A DNA stretch of 42,536 nt, taken from Comamonadaceae bacterium PBBC2 (GTDB taxonomy: Bacteria; Pseudomonadota; Gammaproteobacteria; Burkholderiales; Burkholderiaceae_C). Position 1 is the stretch's first letter, and every line of letters begins with the position of its first letter. Positions 16,743 to 26,556 of this stretch are shown here, piece by piece. Location of the stretch: assembly GCA_002255935.1 (NCBI GenBank), contig NKIO01000028.1:1-42536 (forward strand), given 5' to 3'. A program made the position numbers and the translations under genes. Below the pieces are notes generated by a model, which searched no databases, was not told where the DNA came from, and saw nothing but the letters and a program-made list of their open reading frames with translations.

Positions 16743-19508
16743 TTGACCGTGACTTCTTCCAAGCCCCTTGACCTTGCCTCCCTTGACCAACTGACCGGGG
16801 GCGCATTCACCGCTGCCACTTCGGGCGAGCGCGGCGCACGTTTGCGTGAATGGCTGCTGACCGAACCCACGGAAGCGCAGATGCACGATGTTTACCGAGA
16901 ACTGTCTTCGCGTGACAAAGGCGTGGCCAAGATCCTCAAGGAAAAAATCGACGAAATCAAACGCGCCCATGGTCAAGAAGCGTTGGCCAGCGACTGGGCA
17001 CAAAAGGCCGAGCAGATGCTCCAAGCCGCGCGGCTGAACATTGCCGATGCTTTGGCTTGGCAGCGCGATGCGGCCAAAGCCGGTGCGCCCCTGTCGCGCG
17101 AACCTTTGGCCAGCTTGAAGGTCCGTTTGGCCGAAGTGGTCAAAGGCGTGGAAGACTTGCAGCACCAAGTGATGGTGCAGCGCGAAGCGGCTGTCTTGCT
17201 GGCCCAGCGCATTGAAGTGTTGTCGACCAAACCCTTGACCGAAGCGCAATCGGGTCAAACGGGCTTGCATGCCGATGTGGCCCAGTGGCAAGCCCAGGCC
17301 GATGCCCTCACGCACAACGCGGTCTGGCCCAGCGTGGACCTGAAATACCCAGGCCAACTCGAAACCGCGCGCAGCCAGCTGCAAGCCGTGTGGGATGGTT
17401 TTTCTGCGGCCCTGACTCTGGCAGCTGTGGCGCAAGCCGATGCCGCAGCCCCATTGCCGCCCGTGCCGGTGTGGGCCGATGAAATCCGCCGCCAGCGCGG
17501 CGAGGCCGTGGCCGATGCGGCCGCACCTGCTGAGGCCCCCAAGGCCGCCAAACCCAAGATGGATCCGGCCCAGCGCCAAGCCTTGCGCGAGCAGGCCACT
17601 ACCGCTGTGACCGAAGTGCTGGAGGCCGTTGAAAAAGAAGTCACCGAAGGCCACGGCAAAGCCAGCGCGGGTGCTGCGGTGGCTTTGCGCGCCGTGCTCA
17701 AGACCCATGGCAAAAATCTGGACACCGCACTCGATGCCCGGGTGCACGCCGCATTGACCGCCGCCGGCGAGCTCGAAGGCTGGCAGCGCTGGCGTGCCGA
17801 CCAGATCCGTCTGGAGCTGGTCACCAAGGCCGAAGCCTTGCTGGGTGAAGACAAGGCCCCCGCCATGGGCGGGCGCAAGATGCAGGAAAACCTGCGCCAA
17901 CTGCGCGAAAGCTGGAAGCAGACCGACCAAGGCGGCTTGCCCAACCACGGCTTGTGGAAGCGCTTTGATGCCGCTTGCAACGAAGCCTACAAAACCGTGC
18001 AGACTTGGCTGGACCAGATCAAACAGGAATCGGCGGCGCACCGTGCCCAACGCGTGGCATTGATGGAAGAAGTCAAAGCTTGGACCGCAGCCAATGCCGA
18101 AAGCAACGATTGGCGCGCGCAACTGCGTGCTTTGCATCAGTTTGGCGAGCGTTGGCGCAATGCGGGGCACTTGAGCGAAAAGTCTTTCGCCGAGATGCAG
18201 TCGCAATGGAAAGCCCTCATCAAAGCCGCAGCCGCCCGCGTGGATGCCGCTCAAAAAGCCAGCATCGAGCGCCGTCAGGCCTTGATCGCCGAAGCCAAGG
18301 ACATGAGCGCAGCGCCCTTGCGTGTGGATGCGGTCAAAGCCTTGCAGCAACGTTGGCAAACCGAAGCCCAGGCCGTGCCTTTGGACCGCAAGACCGAGCA
18401 AAAGCTGTGGGAAATTTTCCGTGCGCCATTGGACGAAGCCTTCCAGCGCAAAGGTGCCGAACGACAGCAAGCCGCGGGTGCACTGAGCGCCCGCGACCGC
18501 GCGGTGATCGATGCCTCCAAGTCTTTGGATGCCGCCAACGCCAGCGGCGATGCGGCCAAGATCCGCGCCGCCATGGCGGCCTTGGACGCCGCATTGCGTG
18601 GCCAAGCCCAAGAGGCGGCCGACAAGGCCAACGCCCAAGAAGCCGCGCCCGCTGCCCAAGCCTCGGCCGAAACGGCTGAAGCGGTGGCTCCCGAAGCCAG
18701 CGCGCAAGCCCCTGCAGAAGCTGATGCTGCCAGCGATGCACCAAGTGCGGATGCGGCAGAAGTTGTGGCCGATGCGTCTGAAGAGCAAGCGGCGCCCGCA
18801 CCCGTGGTCGTCCCCAAACCAGCCAAACCCGTGGTGGCCGTGCGCGGCGATGACCGCCCCGGCCAGAAGAAAACCGAAGCCCCGGCAGGCCGTGATGGTC
18901 GCCGCGATGGCCGCCCTGGTGAGCGCAACGCCCGCCCCGGTGATCGCACAGGCGACCGTCAGGCTCGCACCGGCGATCGTGGCCCCCGCACGGGCGAGCG
19001 TGGTGACCGTTTCCCGCGTGGCGATTTCGCGGACCGTGGCGAACGCGCCCCCCGCTTGGGCGATACCGCTTTCCGAGCCCAGCGCGAGGCCATGGAACGC
19101 GCCGAGATGTCATTGCGCAAGCTGGCCGCCCAGGCCCACGGCGAGACCTTGACCCGCCTGATGAGCGCTTGGCAAGACCGCCAGGCCGACGCACTGCCCA
19201 GCGCGCAAGAGTTGGGCAAGGCCATCAATGCCGCGACGCGTCAGGCCTGGACCCAAGCCGTCAGCGCCCAGCCTGCAGCACCGGCTGCGACCGCCTTGTT
19301 GCGTCTGGAGATGGCTGCCGAGGTCCCCACGCCCGCCGAGCACCTGAACGAGCGCCGCGCTTTGCAACTGCAGTTGCTGACCCAGCGCAACCAGCCAGGC
19401 CCCGCTGAAACCTGGGGTCTGGATGTGGCCCAGGTGTTGTCCGGTCCGCATGAGGCCAACACGGCACGTCGTTTGCAAAACGTCTTGAAGAACCTCTTGC
19501 GCCGTTGA
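16743..19508 (+). CDS. DUF349 domain-containing protein with Arg/Gly-rich tail
   Basis: A 921-residue, largely helical protein without signal peptide or membrane segment. Central DUF349-type repeats lie at about residues 350-430, 430-505 and 505-575, each with a W-x(2-3)-F/W pattern (e.g. LRESWKQTDQGG...LWKRFDAACNEAY and LQQRWQTEAQAVPLDRKTEQKLWEIFRAPLDEAF). A long Ala/Glu-rich linker (about 620-700) follows. Then comes a basic disordered stretch of RDGR/GDR/GER repeats (about 716-775), and a helical C-terminal domain. No molecular function is established for DUF349; RG-type tails often bind nucleic acid, which is inference here. It starts with TTG at 16743 or GTG at 16749. A strong terminator ends the unit. 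Confidence 0.8.
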   Translation: MTVTSSKPLDLASLDQLTGGAFTAATSGERGARLREWLLTEPTEAQMHDVYRELSSRDKGVAKILKEKIDEIKRAHGQEALASDWAQKAEQMLQAARLNIADALAWQRDAAKAGAPLSREPLASLKVRLAEVVKGVEDLQHQVMVQREAAVLLAQRIEVLSTKPLTEAQSGQTGLHADVAQWQAQADALTHNAVWPSVDLKYPGQLETARSQLQAVWDGFSAALTLAAVAQADAAAPLPPVPVWADEIRRQRGEAVADAAAPAEAPKAAKPKMDPAQRQALREQATTAVTEVLEAVEKEVTEGHGKASAGAAVALRAVLKTHGKNLDTALDARVHAALTAAGELEGWQRWRADQIRLELVTKAEALLGEDKAPAMGGRKMQENLRQLRESWKQTDQGGLPNHGLWKRFDAACNEAYKTVQTWLDQIKQESAAHRAQRVALMEEVKAWTAANAESNDWRAQLRALHQFGERWRNAGHLSEKSFAEMQSQWKALIKAAAARVDAAQKASIERRQALIAEAKDMSAAPLRVDAVKALQQRWQTEAQAVPLDRKTEQKLWEIFRAPLDEAFQRKGAERQQAAGALSARDRAVIDASKSLDAANASGDAAKIRAAMAALDAALRGQAQEAADKANAQEAAPAAQASAETAEAVAPEASAQAPAEADAASDAPSADAAEVVADASEEQAAPAPVVVPKPAKPVVAVRGDDRPGQKKTEAPAGRDGRRDGRPGERNARPGDRTGDRQARTGDRGPRTGERGDRFPRGDFADRGERAPRLGDTAFRAQREAMERAEMSLRKLAAQAHGETLTRLMSAWQDRQADALPSAQELGKAINAATRQAWTQAVSAQPAAPAATALLRLEMAAEVPTPAEHLNERRALQLQLLTQRNQPGPAETWGLDVAQVLSGPHEANTARRLQNVLKNLLRR

Positions 19509-19538
19509 TGCCCACGCCGCAAGGCGTTTTGACAAATC

Positions 19539-19565
19539 AAAAGGCCGCTCACTGAGCGGCCTTTT
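19539..19565 (+). terminator. Terminator between DUF349 gene and lpxH
   Basis: AAAAGGCCGCTCA and TGAGCGGCCTTTT form a perfect long stem with A and T flanks on both sides. It lies between the convergent DUF349 and lpxH genes and is symmetrical enough to work in both directions. Confidence 0.9.
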
Positions 19566-19582
19566 GCATGGTGCGAGGTGGT

Positions 19583-20362
19583 TCAGCGCCAGTCGATGCG
19601 CTCTGAACTGCCATCTGCATGCAGCCGCAAAATCTGGGCGCGCATGGGCGCATGGTCCAATGACCAGTCGCTCAAGACCTGGCGCGTGAGACCCTCACCC
19701 AGCAGGTGGTCGGCAGGGCGGTGCGTGTGGCCGTGGATCAGTCGATTGGCCTGGGCCTGCGACAGCCATTGCACGCAAAAAGCGGTGTCGGCATCGGCGT
19801 AGTCCATGCCGCTTTGTTTTTGCGATTCGCTTTGCCTGCGCATGGCGCGGGCCAAAGCCAGGCGCTCATGCAGCGGCTTGGCCAAAAATTCAGCTTGCCA
19901 GGCCGCCGAGCGCACTTGTTGGCGAAAGCCTTGGTAGGCCTCGTCGCCCAGGCAAAGGGCGTCGCCGTGGCTCAGCAAGAGGCGTTGCTCGCCCCAGCTC
20001 AGCAAGGTGGGATCGTTCAGCGCGTGGACACCGCAGGCCGCCAAAAAAGCAGGGCCCACGAGGAAATCCCGGTTGCCCGGCATGAAGCCCACATGGTGGT
20101 TGGGGGCGGCCTGTTGCAAAACCGCGGCGCATTGCTGCCAAAAAGGATCGTCGGCTACGGCATCGTCGCCCACCCAGACTTCAAACAAATCACCCAGCAT
20201 CAAGACGGCTTGGGCGGGCGTGGTGGCCATGTAGTGGCGCCAGGCCTCAAAGGTGGCGGTCTCGGACGCTTGCAGGTGCAGGTCCGAGATCAGGTCCACG
20301 GTTTGCCATGAGGCGGGCGCTTTCAGCTGGCCGATGGCCGGCGTCGGGGGCAGCGCGATCAT
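19583..20362 (-). CDS. lpxH: UDP-2,3-diacylglucosamine diphosphatase LpxH
   Basis: A 259-residue metallophosphoesterase that hydrolyses UDP-2,3-diacylglucosamine to lipid X and UMP at the inner membrane, a step of lipid A synthesis. The metal-binding motifs occur in order: ISDLHL, GDLFEVWVGDD, GNRDFL, LLSHGDALCLGD and IHGHTHRP. The short N-terminal extension (MIALPPTPAIGQLKAPASWQ) before the core is slightly longer than in E. coli. TAAGG at the ppiB stop serves as its Shine-Dalgarno, so lpxH is coupled to ppiB. It is the last gene of the TPR-ppi-ppi-lpxH unit. Confidence 0.93.
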   Translation of the reverse strand: MIALPPTPAIGQLKAPASWQTVDLISDLHLQASETATFEAWRHYMATTPAQAVLMLGDLFEVWVGDDAVADDPFWQQCAAVLQQAAPNHHVGFMPGNRDFLVGPAFLAACGVHALNDPTLLSWGEQRLLLSHGDALCLGDEAYQGFRQQVRSAAWQAEFLAKPLHERLALARAMRRQSESQKQSGMDYADADTAFCVQWLSQAQANRLIHGHTHRPADHLLGEGLTRQVLSDWSLDHAPMRAQILRLHADGSSERIDWR

Positions 20363-20374
20363 GGCGGGCTGGCC

Positions 20375-20881
20375 TTACAGTGCCACAGCCTTTTCGATGA
20401 TGACGTCTTCTTTGGGCACGTCGTCATGGAAGCCTTTGCGGCCAGTTTTGACGCCTTTGATTTGGTCAACCACTTCGGTGCCCTTGACCACTTTGCCAAA
20501 CACGGCGTAACCCCAGCCTTGCAGCGAAGGGGCGGTGTGGTTCAAAAAGCCGTTGTCGGCCACGTTGATGAAAAACTGTGCTGTGGCAGAGTGGGGCGCT
20601 TGGGTGCGGGCCATGGCCACGGTGTAGTTGTCGTTTTTCAAGCCGTTGTTGGCTTCGTTTTCGATGGCCGCATCGGTGGGCTTTTGTTCCATGCCGGGTT
20701 CAAAGCCGCCGCCTTGGACCATGAAGCCGGGGATCACACGGTGAAAAATCGTGTTGTTGTAGTGGCCCTTGTTCACATAGGCCAAGAAGTTGGCGGTCGA
20801 CTTGGGGGCTTTTTCGGCGTCCAGTTCGAGGGTGATCACGCCATGGCCGGCGATGTGCAGTTCAACTTGAGGATTGCTCAT
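20375..20881 (-). CDS. ppiB: Cytoplasmic peptidyl-prolyl isomerase (cyclophilin B type)
   Basis: A 168-residue cyclophilin without signal peptide that speeds cis-trans isomerisation of Xaa-Pro bonds. Active-site features are [20 protein letters not shown] (Phe, catalytic Arg), [21 protein letters not shown] and a final domain with [19 protein letters not shown]. Its length equals that of E. coli PpiB. It begins 4 nt after the stop of the exported paralogue and ends 12 nt before lpxH. Confidence 0.93.
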   Translation of the reverse strand: MSNPQVELHIAGHGVITLELDAEKAPKSTANFLAYVNKGHYNNTIFHRVIPGFMVQGGGFEPGMEQKPTDAAIENEANNGLKNDNYTVAMARTQAPHSATAQFFINVADNGFLNHTAPSLQGWGYAVFGKVVKGTEVVDQIKGVKTGRKGFHDDVPKEDVIIEKAVAL

Positions 20882-20885
20882 GGTC

Positions 20886-21575
20886 TTATTTCAACAAAGT
20901 GATGGATTGGATGACGATCGGTGTTTTGGGAACATCGCTCGGGAAGGGACCGCCTGCGCCCGTGGGCGTGTTGCGGATTTTTTGGACCACGTCCATGCCG
21001 GACGTGACTTTGCCAAAAACGGTGTAGCCAAACAGCTGCGGGGCGTTGACCAGTTGTGAGCGGGCGACGTTTTCGTATACGCGGCCTTGGTATTCAAATT
21101 TGGCGACCGGATCGCCATCGGGAATCGGTGTGGGGTCCAGAAAAGCGTTGTCCACCACGTTGATGAAAAACTGCGAAGACGCCGAGTGCGGATCGCCCGT
21201 GCGGGCCATGGCCAATGTGCCGGTGCTGTTGCGCAGGCCGGCTGCCAAAGATTTGCGGCCCTCGTGTTCGATGGGGGCACGGGTGGGCTTTTGCTGGTAC
21301 TTGGCATCGTAGCCGCCGCCTTGCACCATGAAGCTGGCGATCACGCGGTGAAAAATGGTGCCGTCGTAGTGCTTGTCTTTGACGTATTGCAAAAAGTTGG
21401 CCACGGTGCGGGGGGCTTTGTCGGCGTAAAGCTCGGCCTCGATGTCACCTGCCGAGGTGCTGATGCGCACTTTGCTCACGCCTTGGGTTTGGGCCTGAAC
21501 GCTGGTGGGCAGTAAAGCGCTGGTCAAAACCGTTGTGGCCAAGGCGCATGCGGCAAAAAAGCGAGAGATGTTCAT
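20886..21575 (-). CDS. Periplasmic peptidyl-prolyl isomerase (cyclophilin A type)
   Basis: A 229-residue cyclophilin with a cleavable signal peptide ([28 protein letters not shown]^QTQ), so it acts in the periplasm. The active-site blocks [17 protein letters not shown] and [21 protein letters not shown] are intact. An insertion [28 protein letters not shown] separates them from the final [20 protein letters not shown]. It is closely related to the next gene, so cytoplasmic and periplasmic cyclophilins are encoded back to back, probably after an old duplication. The gap to the TPR gene is 14 nt. Confidence 0.9.
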   Translation of the reverse strand: MNISRFFAACALATTVLTSALLPTSVQAQTQGVSKVRISTSAGDIEAELYADKAPRTVANFLQYVKDKHYDGTIFHRVIASFMVQGGGYDAKYQQKPTRAPIEHEGRKSLAAGLRNSTGTLAMARTGDPHSASSQFFINVVDNAFLDPTPIPDGDPVAKFEYQGRVYENVARSQLVNAPQLFGYTVFGKVTSGMDVVQKIRNTPTGAGGPFPSDVPKTPIVIQSITLLK

Positions 21576-21589
21576 GGTTTCAAGTGGGC

Positions 21590-22099
21590 TCAGGGCGCTG
21601 TTTTGAGCATCTGGTCGATGCCGGCGCGTTTGTTCTGGATGTGGCGCATGTTGGGGGTGATTTGCAATGCCTTGCCATAGGCTTGGCTGGCCAATGCGGC
21701 ATACACATCGCCCATGTTTTCGAGGGCCGTCGCGTAGTCAGGGCGGGCCTGCACGGCCGCTTGCAGCGAAGCCAAGGCTTCAGCGTGCCGGTTTTCCCGG
21801 GCCAGCAAAACCGCCAGGTTGTTGTGTGGCTCGGGCAATTCCGGAAAAGATTGGGTCAGGCCCTGCAAGGTATCGATGGCCGCTTGGGTTTGGCCTTGCG
21901 CGTCTTGAATGCGGCTGAGCAGCAAACGCATTTGCGGATCGGTGGGGGCGGTTTTCAAGCGGGCATCGGCCTCTTTTTGGGCTTTGTCCCATTGGCCCGT
22001 TTGAATGAGGCGGTTGACCTCGCTGTACAGATCGGCCCAAGCTCCGGCACTGAACGCCATCAGGGCGCAAGACAAAGCCAAAGAAATGAGAGGACGCAT
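21590..22099 (-). CDS. Exported TPR-repeat protein
   Basis: A 169-residue protein with signal peptide (MRPLISLALSCALMAFSAGAWA^DLYSEV). It has about three tetratricopeptide-like repeats, e.g. DPQMRLLLSRIQDAQGQTQAAIDTLQGLTQSFPE, LPEPHNNLAVLLARENRHAEALASLQAAVQARPD and YATALENMGDVYAALASQAYGKALQITPN. TPRs mediate protein contacts; the partner is unknown. It is the first gene of the operon with two cyclophilins and lpxH, which suggests, but does not prove, a role in envelope protein handling. Confidence 0.82.
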   Translation of the reverse strand: MRPLISLALSCALMAFSAGAWADLYSEVNRLIQTGQWDKAQKEADARLKTAPTDPQMRLLLSRIQDAQGQTQAAIDTLQGLTQSFPELPEPHNNLAVLLARENRHAEALASLQAAVQARPDYATALENMGDVYAALASQAYGKALQITPNMRHIQNKRAGIDQMLKTAP

Positions 22100-22325
22100 G
22101 CAGCAATCAGGAGTGGGTCAGGGGGAGCTGAAAACAGCCGAGAGTGGCCTGGCAAGGCTATACTGACGGCCATTGTAGCGGAGGCCCTGTTTTTGGCCTT
22201 GCCTGTTCAAGCCGCTGTCCACGTGTACGACAGCCATCCATGTGTCCGATTTCCTGCATTGAATTGACCGCGCGCCGAAGGCGCAGCATGGTGGCTTTTG
22301 TTTTCCGAACGTTCCCTGATTTGTC

Positions 22326-23711
22326 ATGAGTCTGCGCATTTACAACACACTCACCCGTGCGGTGTCCGAGTTCACGCCTGCCGAGCCTGGCCATGTGCGC
22401 ATGTACGTGTGTGGCATGACGGTGTATGACCTGTGCCACTTGGGCCATGCCCGCTCGATGATCGCTTTCGATGTGGTGCAGCGCTGGCTCAAAGCCAGTG
22501 GCCTGAAGGTCACTTACGTGCGCAACATCACCGACATCGACGACAAAATCATCAAGCGCGCCTTGGAAAACGGCGAAACCATCCGCCACCTGACCGACCG
22601 CATGATCGACGCGCTGCACCAGGATGCCGATGCCTTGGGCATCGAGCGCCCCCAGCACGAACCCCGCGCCACCGACTTCGTGCCCCAAATGCTGTCCATG
22701 ATCGGCACCTTGGAGCAAAAAGGCTTGGCCTACCGCGCAGGCAATGGCGATGTGAACTATGCGGTGCGCAAATTCCCGGGCTACGGCAAGTTGTCGGGCA
22801 AGTCGCTCGACGAGTTGAACGCTGGCGAACGTGTGGCCGTGAACACCGAAGAGGGCGGCAAGCACGATCCGCTGGACTTTGTGCTGTGGAAGAGCGCCAA
22901 AGCCACCGAGCCAGCTGACTGCAAATGGGACAGCGAATTTGGATCAGGCCGCCCCGGCTGGCACATCGAGTGCTCGGCCATGGCATGCCAATTGTTGGGC
23001 CAGACCTTTGACATCCACGGTGGCGGTGCCGACTTGCAGTTCCCGCACCACGAAAACGAAATCGCCCAAAGTGAAGGTGCCAACGGCCAGCCTTTTGCCC
23101 GCACCTGGATGCACAACGGCTTCATCAATGTGGACAACGAAAAAATGTCCAAGAGCCTGGGTAACTTTTTCACCATCCGCGATGTGCTCCAAGAGTTCGA
23201 CGCTGAGACAGTGCGTTTCTTTGTGGTGCGCAGCCACTACCGCAGCCCGTTGAACTACAGCGATGTGCACTTGAACGACGCCAAGGGGGCCTTGAAGCGC
23301 CTGTACACCGCTTTGCAAGCGGTGCCACCGGCTGAAGTGCGCATCGATTGGGCCGATCCTATGGCTGCCCGATTTAAAGCGGCCATGGACGAAGACTTTG
23401 GCACCCCCGATGCGGTGGCGGTGTTGTTTGAGTTGGCCAGCGAAGTCAACCGCAGCCAGTCGGCTGAGCGTGCGGGCCTGCTCAAGGCCTTGGGCGGCTT
23501 GTTGGGCTTGTTGCAAACCGAGCCAACCGCTTACCTCCAGTCCGGCGCTGGGTTGGACGAAGCCGCCATTCAGGCGCAGATTCAGGCGCGTGCCGAGGCC
23601 AAAAAAGCCAAAAACTTCGCCGAGGCCGACCGCATCCGCAACGATTTGCTGGCGCAGGGCATTGTGCTGAAAGACTCGGCCACCGGCACCACCTGGGAGG
23701 CTGCTCAGTGA
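22326..23711 (+). CDS. cysS: Cysteinyl-tRNA synthetase
   Basis: A 461-residue class I aminoacyl-tRNA synthetase that charges tRNA-Cys. It has the zinc Cys and HIGH-like motif in [24 protein letters not shown], the [15 protein letters not shown] zinc/cysteine-binding block, [20 protein letters not shown], and [11 protein letters not shown] as the KMSKS loop. The length is standard. It overlaps the next gene by GTGA, so both are translated from one message. The divergent TPR gene lies 226 bp upstream. Confidence 0.96.
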   Translation: MSLRIYNTLTRAVSEFTPAEPGHVRMYVCGMTVYDLCHLGHARSMIAFDVVQRWLKASGLKVTYVRNITDIDDKIIKRALENGETIRHLTDRMIDALHQDADALGIERPQHEPRATDFVPQMLSMIGTLEQKGLAYRAGNGDVNYAVRKFPGYGKLSGKSLDELNAGERVAVNTEEGGKHDPLDFVLWKSAKATEPADCKWDSEFGSGRPGWHIECSAMACQLLGQTFDIHGGGADLQFPHHENEIAQSEGANGQPFARTWMHNGFINVDNEKMSKSLGNFFTIRDVLQEFDAETVRFFVVRSHYRSPLNYSDVHLNDAKGALKRLYTALQAVPPAEVRIDWADPMAARFKAAMDEDFGTPDAVAVLFELASEVNRSQSAERAGLLKALGGLLGLLQTEPTAYLQSGAGLDEAAIQAQIQARAEAKKAKNFAEADRIRNDLLAQGIVLKDSATGTTWEAAQ

Positions 23712-24355
23712 GCGTCGCAGCCAAAGCGGTGATTCCCGTCACGCCCGAATACTGGGCGCTGGCCTGCGCGCACCTGTCCAAAAAAGACCGGGTCATGAAA
23801 AAGCTGATCCCCCAGTTTGGCAATGCCATCCTGGAAACGCGGGGTGATGCCTTTGTGACCTTGGCTCGCTCGATCGTGGGCCAGCAGATCTCGGTCAAAG
23901 CCGCTCAAACCGTGTGGGACAAGTTCTCGCTGCTCACCAAAAAGCTCACGCCCGCTGCCGTTCTCAAGCTCAAGGTGGACGACATGCGTGCGGCTGGCTT
24001 GTCGGCCCGCAAGGTGGAATACCTGGTCGACTTGGCCTTGCATTTCAGCAATGGCACCGTGCACGTGAAAGATTGGCAAGCGATGGACGAAGAGGCCATC
24101 ATTGAGGAGTTGGTGGCCATCCGAGGCATTGGTCGCTGGACGGCCGAGATGTTTTTGATCTTCCACCTCATGCGGCCCAACGTGCTGCCACTTGACGATG
24201 TGGGCCTGATCAACGGCATCAGCCGCAACTATTTCTCGGGCGAGCCGGTCAGCCGCAGCGATGCCCGCGAGGTGGCTCAGGCCTGGAGCCCCTATTGCAC
24301 GGTGGCAACTTGGTATATTTGGCGCTCGCTGGACCCGGTTCCAGTGGCGTATTGA
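23708..24355 (+). CDS. DNA-3-methyladenine glycosylase (HhH-GPD)
   Basis: A 215-residue base-excision repair glycosylase of the AlkA/Mag1-like HhH-GPD family. It has [15 protein letters not shown] in the first half, [13 protein letters not shown], the helix-hairpin-helix [20 protein letters not shown], and the following [12 protein letters not shown] containing the catalytic Asp region. It lacks the extra N-terminal domain of E. coli AlkA, like many short bacterial forms, and lacks an iron-sulfur Cys cluster, so it is not an endonuclease III. The GTG start overlaps the cysS stop by 4 nt. Confidence 0.87.
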   Translation: MSVAAKAVIPVTPEYWALACAHLSKKDRVMKKLIPQFGNAILETRGDAFVTLARSIVGQQISVKAAQTVWDKFSLLTKKLTPAAVLKLKVDDMRAAGLSARKVEYLVDLALHFSNGTVHVKDWQAMDEEAIIEELVAIRGIGRWTAEMFLIFHLMRPNVLPLDDVGLINGISRNYFSGEPVSRSDAREVAQAWSPYCTVATWYIWRSLDPVPVAY

Positions 24356-24400
24356 GGGCAAGACGTGCTGTCTGCCCGTTGATGAACAGAGGAGTCAAAC

Positions 24401-25375
24401 TTGGCAAAAAGAACATTTCTCGACTTTGAGCAACCCGTTGCCGAACTCGAAGCCAAGATCGAAGAGCTGCGCTACGTGCAAAGCGAGTCCGCGGTGGACA
24501 TCACCCTGGAAATCGATCAGCTGAGCAAGAAAAGCCAGCAACTGACCAAGGACATTTACAGCGACTTGACCCCATGGCAAGTCACCAAAATCTCGCGTCA
24601 CCCTGAGCGCCCCTACACGCTCGACTACATCAACGGCATCTTCACCGACTTTGTCGAGATGCACGGTGACCGTCACTTTGCCGATGACCTGTCCATCGTG
24701 GGCGGTTTGGCCCGCTTCAACGGCCAGGCTTGCATGGTGCTGGGCCACCAAAAAGGCCGCGACACCAAAGAGCGCACCATGCGCAACTTTGGCATGAGCA
24801 AGCCCGAGGGCTACCGCAAGGCCTTGCGCCTGATGAAGACGGCCGAGAAATTCAAACTGCCCGTGTTCACTTTTGTGGATACGCCTGGGGCCTATCCCGG
24901 CATCGACGCTGAAGAGCGCGGCCAGTCCGAGGCGATTGGCCGCAACATTTTCGAGATGGCCCAGCTGGAAGTGCCGATCATCACCACCATCATTGGTGAA
25001 GGTGGCTCCGGCGGTGCATTGGCCATCTCGGTGGCCGATCAGGTGCTCATGCTCCAGTATTCGGTGTACTCGGTGATCAGCCCCGAAGGCTGCGCCTCGA
25101 TTCTGTGGAAGACCGGCGAAAAAGCCGAGCTGGCCGCCGAAGCCTTGGGCATCACGGCCCACCGCCTGAAAGCGCTGAATTTGGTTGACAAGATCGTCAG
25201 CGAGCCCGTGGGCGGCGCCCACCGCGACCACGAGCAAATGATCGCCTTGCTCAAACGTGCCTTGGGCGATGCCTGGCGCCAATTGGCCGACCTCAAGCCC
25301 AAAGAGTTGCAAGAGCGCCGCTACGAGCGCCTCAACAGCTACGGTCGTTTCACCGACACCAAAGCCGGCAAGTAA
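24401..25375 (+). CDS. accA: Acetyl-CoA carboxylase carboxyltransferase subunit alpha
   Basis: A 324-residue subunit that with AccD transfers CO2 from carboxybiotin to acetyl-CoA, making malonyl-CoA for fatty acid synthesis. Family blocks are [74 protein letters not shown] and [12 protein letters not shown], with the oxyanion-hole glycines. The TTG start at 24401 is backed by GAGGAG 6 nt upstream and gives the expected [13 protein letters not shown] terminus. It follows the glycosylase gene by 45 nt. Confidence 0.95.
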   Translation: MAKRTFLDFEQPVAELEAKIEELRYVQSESAVDITLEIDQLSKKSQQLTKDIYSDLTPWQVTKISRHPERPYTLDYINGIFTDFVEMHGDRHFADDLSIVGGLARFNGQACMVLGHQKGRDTKERTMRNFGMSKPEGYRKALRLMKTAEKFKLPVFTFVDTPGAYPGIDAEERGQSEAIGRNIFEMAQLEVPIITTIIGEGGSGGALAISVADQVLMLQYSVYSVISPEGCASILWKTGEKAELAAEALGITAHRLKALNLVDKIVSEPVGGAHRDHEQMIALLKRALGDAWRQLADLKPKELQERRYERLNSYGRFTDTKAGK

Positions 25376-25408
25376 CACCGGCGAGCGAGCCACAAGGCTT
25401 TCGCACAC

Positions 25409-26353
25409 ATGGCTCCAACCCTCGAACAGGCCCTGGCTGATTTCAGCCCGGGCCTTCCTTTTGCCGTGGCCTTCAGTGGTGGTGCGGACTCGACCGCCTT
25501 GCTCTTGGCTTGTGCCGAGCGCTGGCCCGGGCAGGTGAGGGCGGTCCACATTCACCATGGCTTGCAAGCGGCCGCCGATGATTTTGAGCGGCATTGCCAG
25601 CGGGTGTGTGAAGGCTTGGGTGTGCCATTGCAGGTGCGCCGTGTTCAAGCTGGGCATGCCCCAGGTCAAAGCCCCGAAGATGCCGCTCGGCAGGCCCGAT
25701 ACGAGTCCTTGGCCGATGCGGTCACCACCGCTTGGCCCGAAGTGCGCGATGTGGTGGTGGCCCAGCATGCCGATGACCAGGTGGAAACTTTGCTGATCGC
25801 CTTGTCGCGCGGGGCCGGCTTGCCGGGGCTCGCCAGCATGCCTGCGCACTGGCAGCGCTTGGGCTTGAATTGGCATCGTCCTTTTCTGTCTTTGCCGGGG
25901 GCTGTGTTGCGAGATTACTTGCGCCAAAAAGGCCAGTCTTGGATGGAAGACCCGACCAACCGCGACGAACAGTTCACCCGTAACCGCATCCGTGCGCGGC
26001 TCTTGCCGGTGCTGCAAGAAGCTTTTCCAGCGTTCAGAGAGACGTTCGCCCGCAGTGCGGCGCACGCTGCGCAAGCTCAAGAAGTGCTTAACGAAGTGGC
26101 CGAGCAGGATTTGGCCCTGGTGGGGTTGCCACCCCGCATCCGGGCCTTGCAGACCTTGAGCCGCGCACGACAAGCTTTGGTGCTGCGCCATTGGCTTCGC
26201 CACAGCCATGCGACCACCCCATCGGCTGCACAGCTGCATGAATGGCTGGACCAACTGGCCGCTTGCACCACCCGAGGGCACCGACTGCACATCAAAGTGG
26301 GGCAGGGGTTTGTGCAGCGTGAAGGCCCTGTCTTGGTTTGGACTGCTTTGTAG
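25409..26353 (+). CDS. tilS: tRNA(Ile)-lysidine synthase
   Basis: A 314-residue N-type ATP pyrophosphatase that converts C34 of the AUA-decoding tRNA-Ile to lysidine, letting it read AUA and accept Ile. The PP-loop AFSGGADSTALLL (residues 20-32), VHIHHGLQ, the AQHADDQVETLLIALSRGAGLPGLASM block and DPTNRDEQFTRNRIRARLLP are all present. The C-terminal domain is shorter than in E. coli TilS, common in betaproteobacteria. It lies 33 nt after accA, an accA-tilS pair; lysC is next in line, separated by the REP-like region. Confidence 0.93.
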   Translation: MAPTLEQALADFSPGLPFAVAFSGGADSTALLLACAERWPGQVRAVHIHHGLQAAADDFERHCQRVCEGLGVPLQVRRVQAGHAPGQSPEDAARQARYESLADAVTTAWPEVRDVVVAQHADDQVETLLIALSRGAGLPGLASMPAHWQRLGLNWHRPFLSLPGAVLRDYLRQKGQSWMEDPTNRDEQFTRNRIRARLLPVLQEAFPAFRETFARSAAHAAQAQEVLNEVAEQDLALVGLPPRIRALQTLSRARQALVLRHWLRHSHATTPSAAQLHEWLDQLAACTTRGHRLHIKVGQGFVQREGPVLVWTAL

Positions 26354-26384
26354 GTGCCCACTGAGCCTTGTGCAGTCCCTTGGG

Positions 26385-26423
26385 GGCCGCGAGCCATCGC
26401 CGAACGCAGTTCAGCTCCCACAA
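26385..26423 (-). repeat. REP-like palindromic repeat, copy 4
   Basis: On the minus strand: TTGTGGGAGCTGAAC-TGC-GTTCGGCGATGGCTCGCGG, almost identical to copy 3 at 7560 some 19 kb away. It lies just after tilS. Confidence 0.78.
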
Positions 26424-26516
26424 GCCGGGTTCGGTCAAGACCTATTGAGGTCTGCCTGTGTCGGCTTATTAGTTTTTCATTGGGCGCCCAAAGTGTGGGT
26501 CAATAGGGCGCATGTG

Positions 26517-26556
26517 GTCCGCGAGCCATCGCCGAATGCAGTTCAGCTCCCACAAA
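26517..26556 (-). repeat. REP-like palindromic repeat, copy 5
   Basis: On the minus strand: TTGTGGGAGCTGAAC-TGC-ATTCGGCGATGGCTCGCGGACC. It is the same element with one change in the hairpin arm (ATTC for GTTC), in the same orientation as copy 4. Confidence 0.78.

Noticed and set aside
16653..18788. 711-codon open frame on the minus strand
   Set aside because: It is antisense to the DUF349 gene in GC-rich, Ala/Lys-coding DNA; the product is low-complexity (Gly/Phe/His-rich) without any family pattern.
24395..26290. 631-codon open frame on the minus strand
   Set aside because: It runs against accA and tilS, both with full family motifs; its product shows no recognisable domain.
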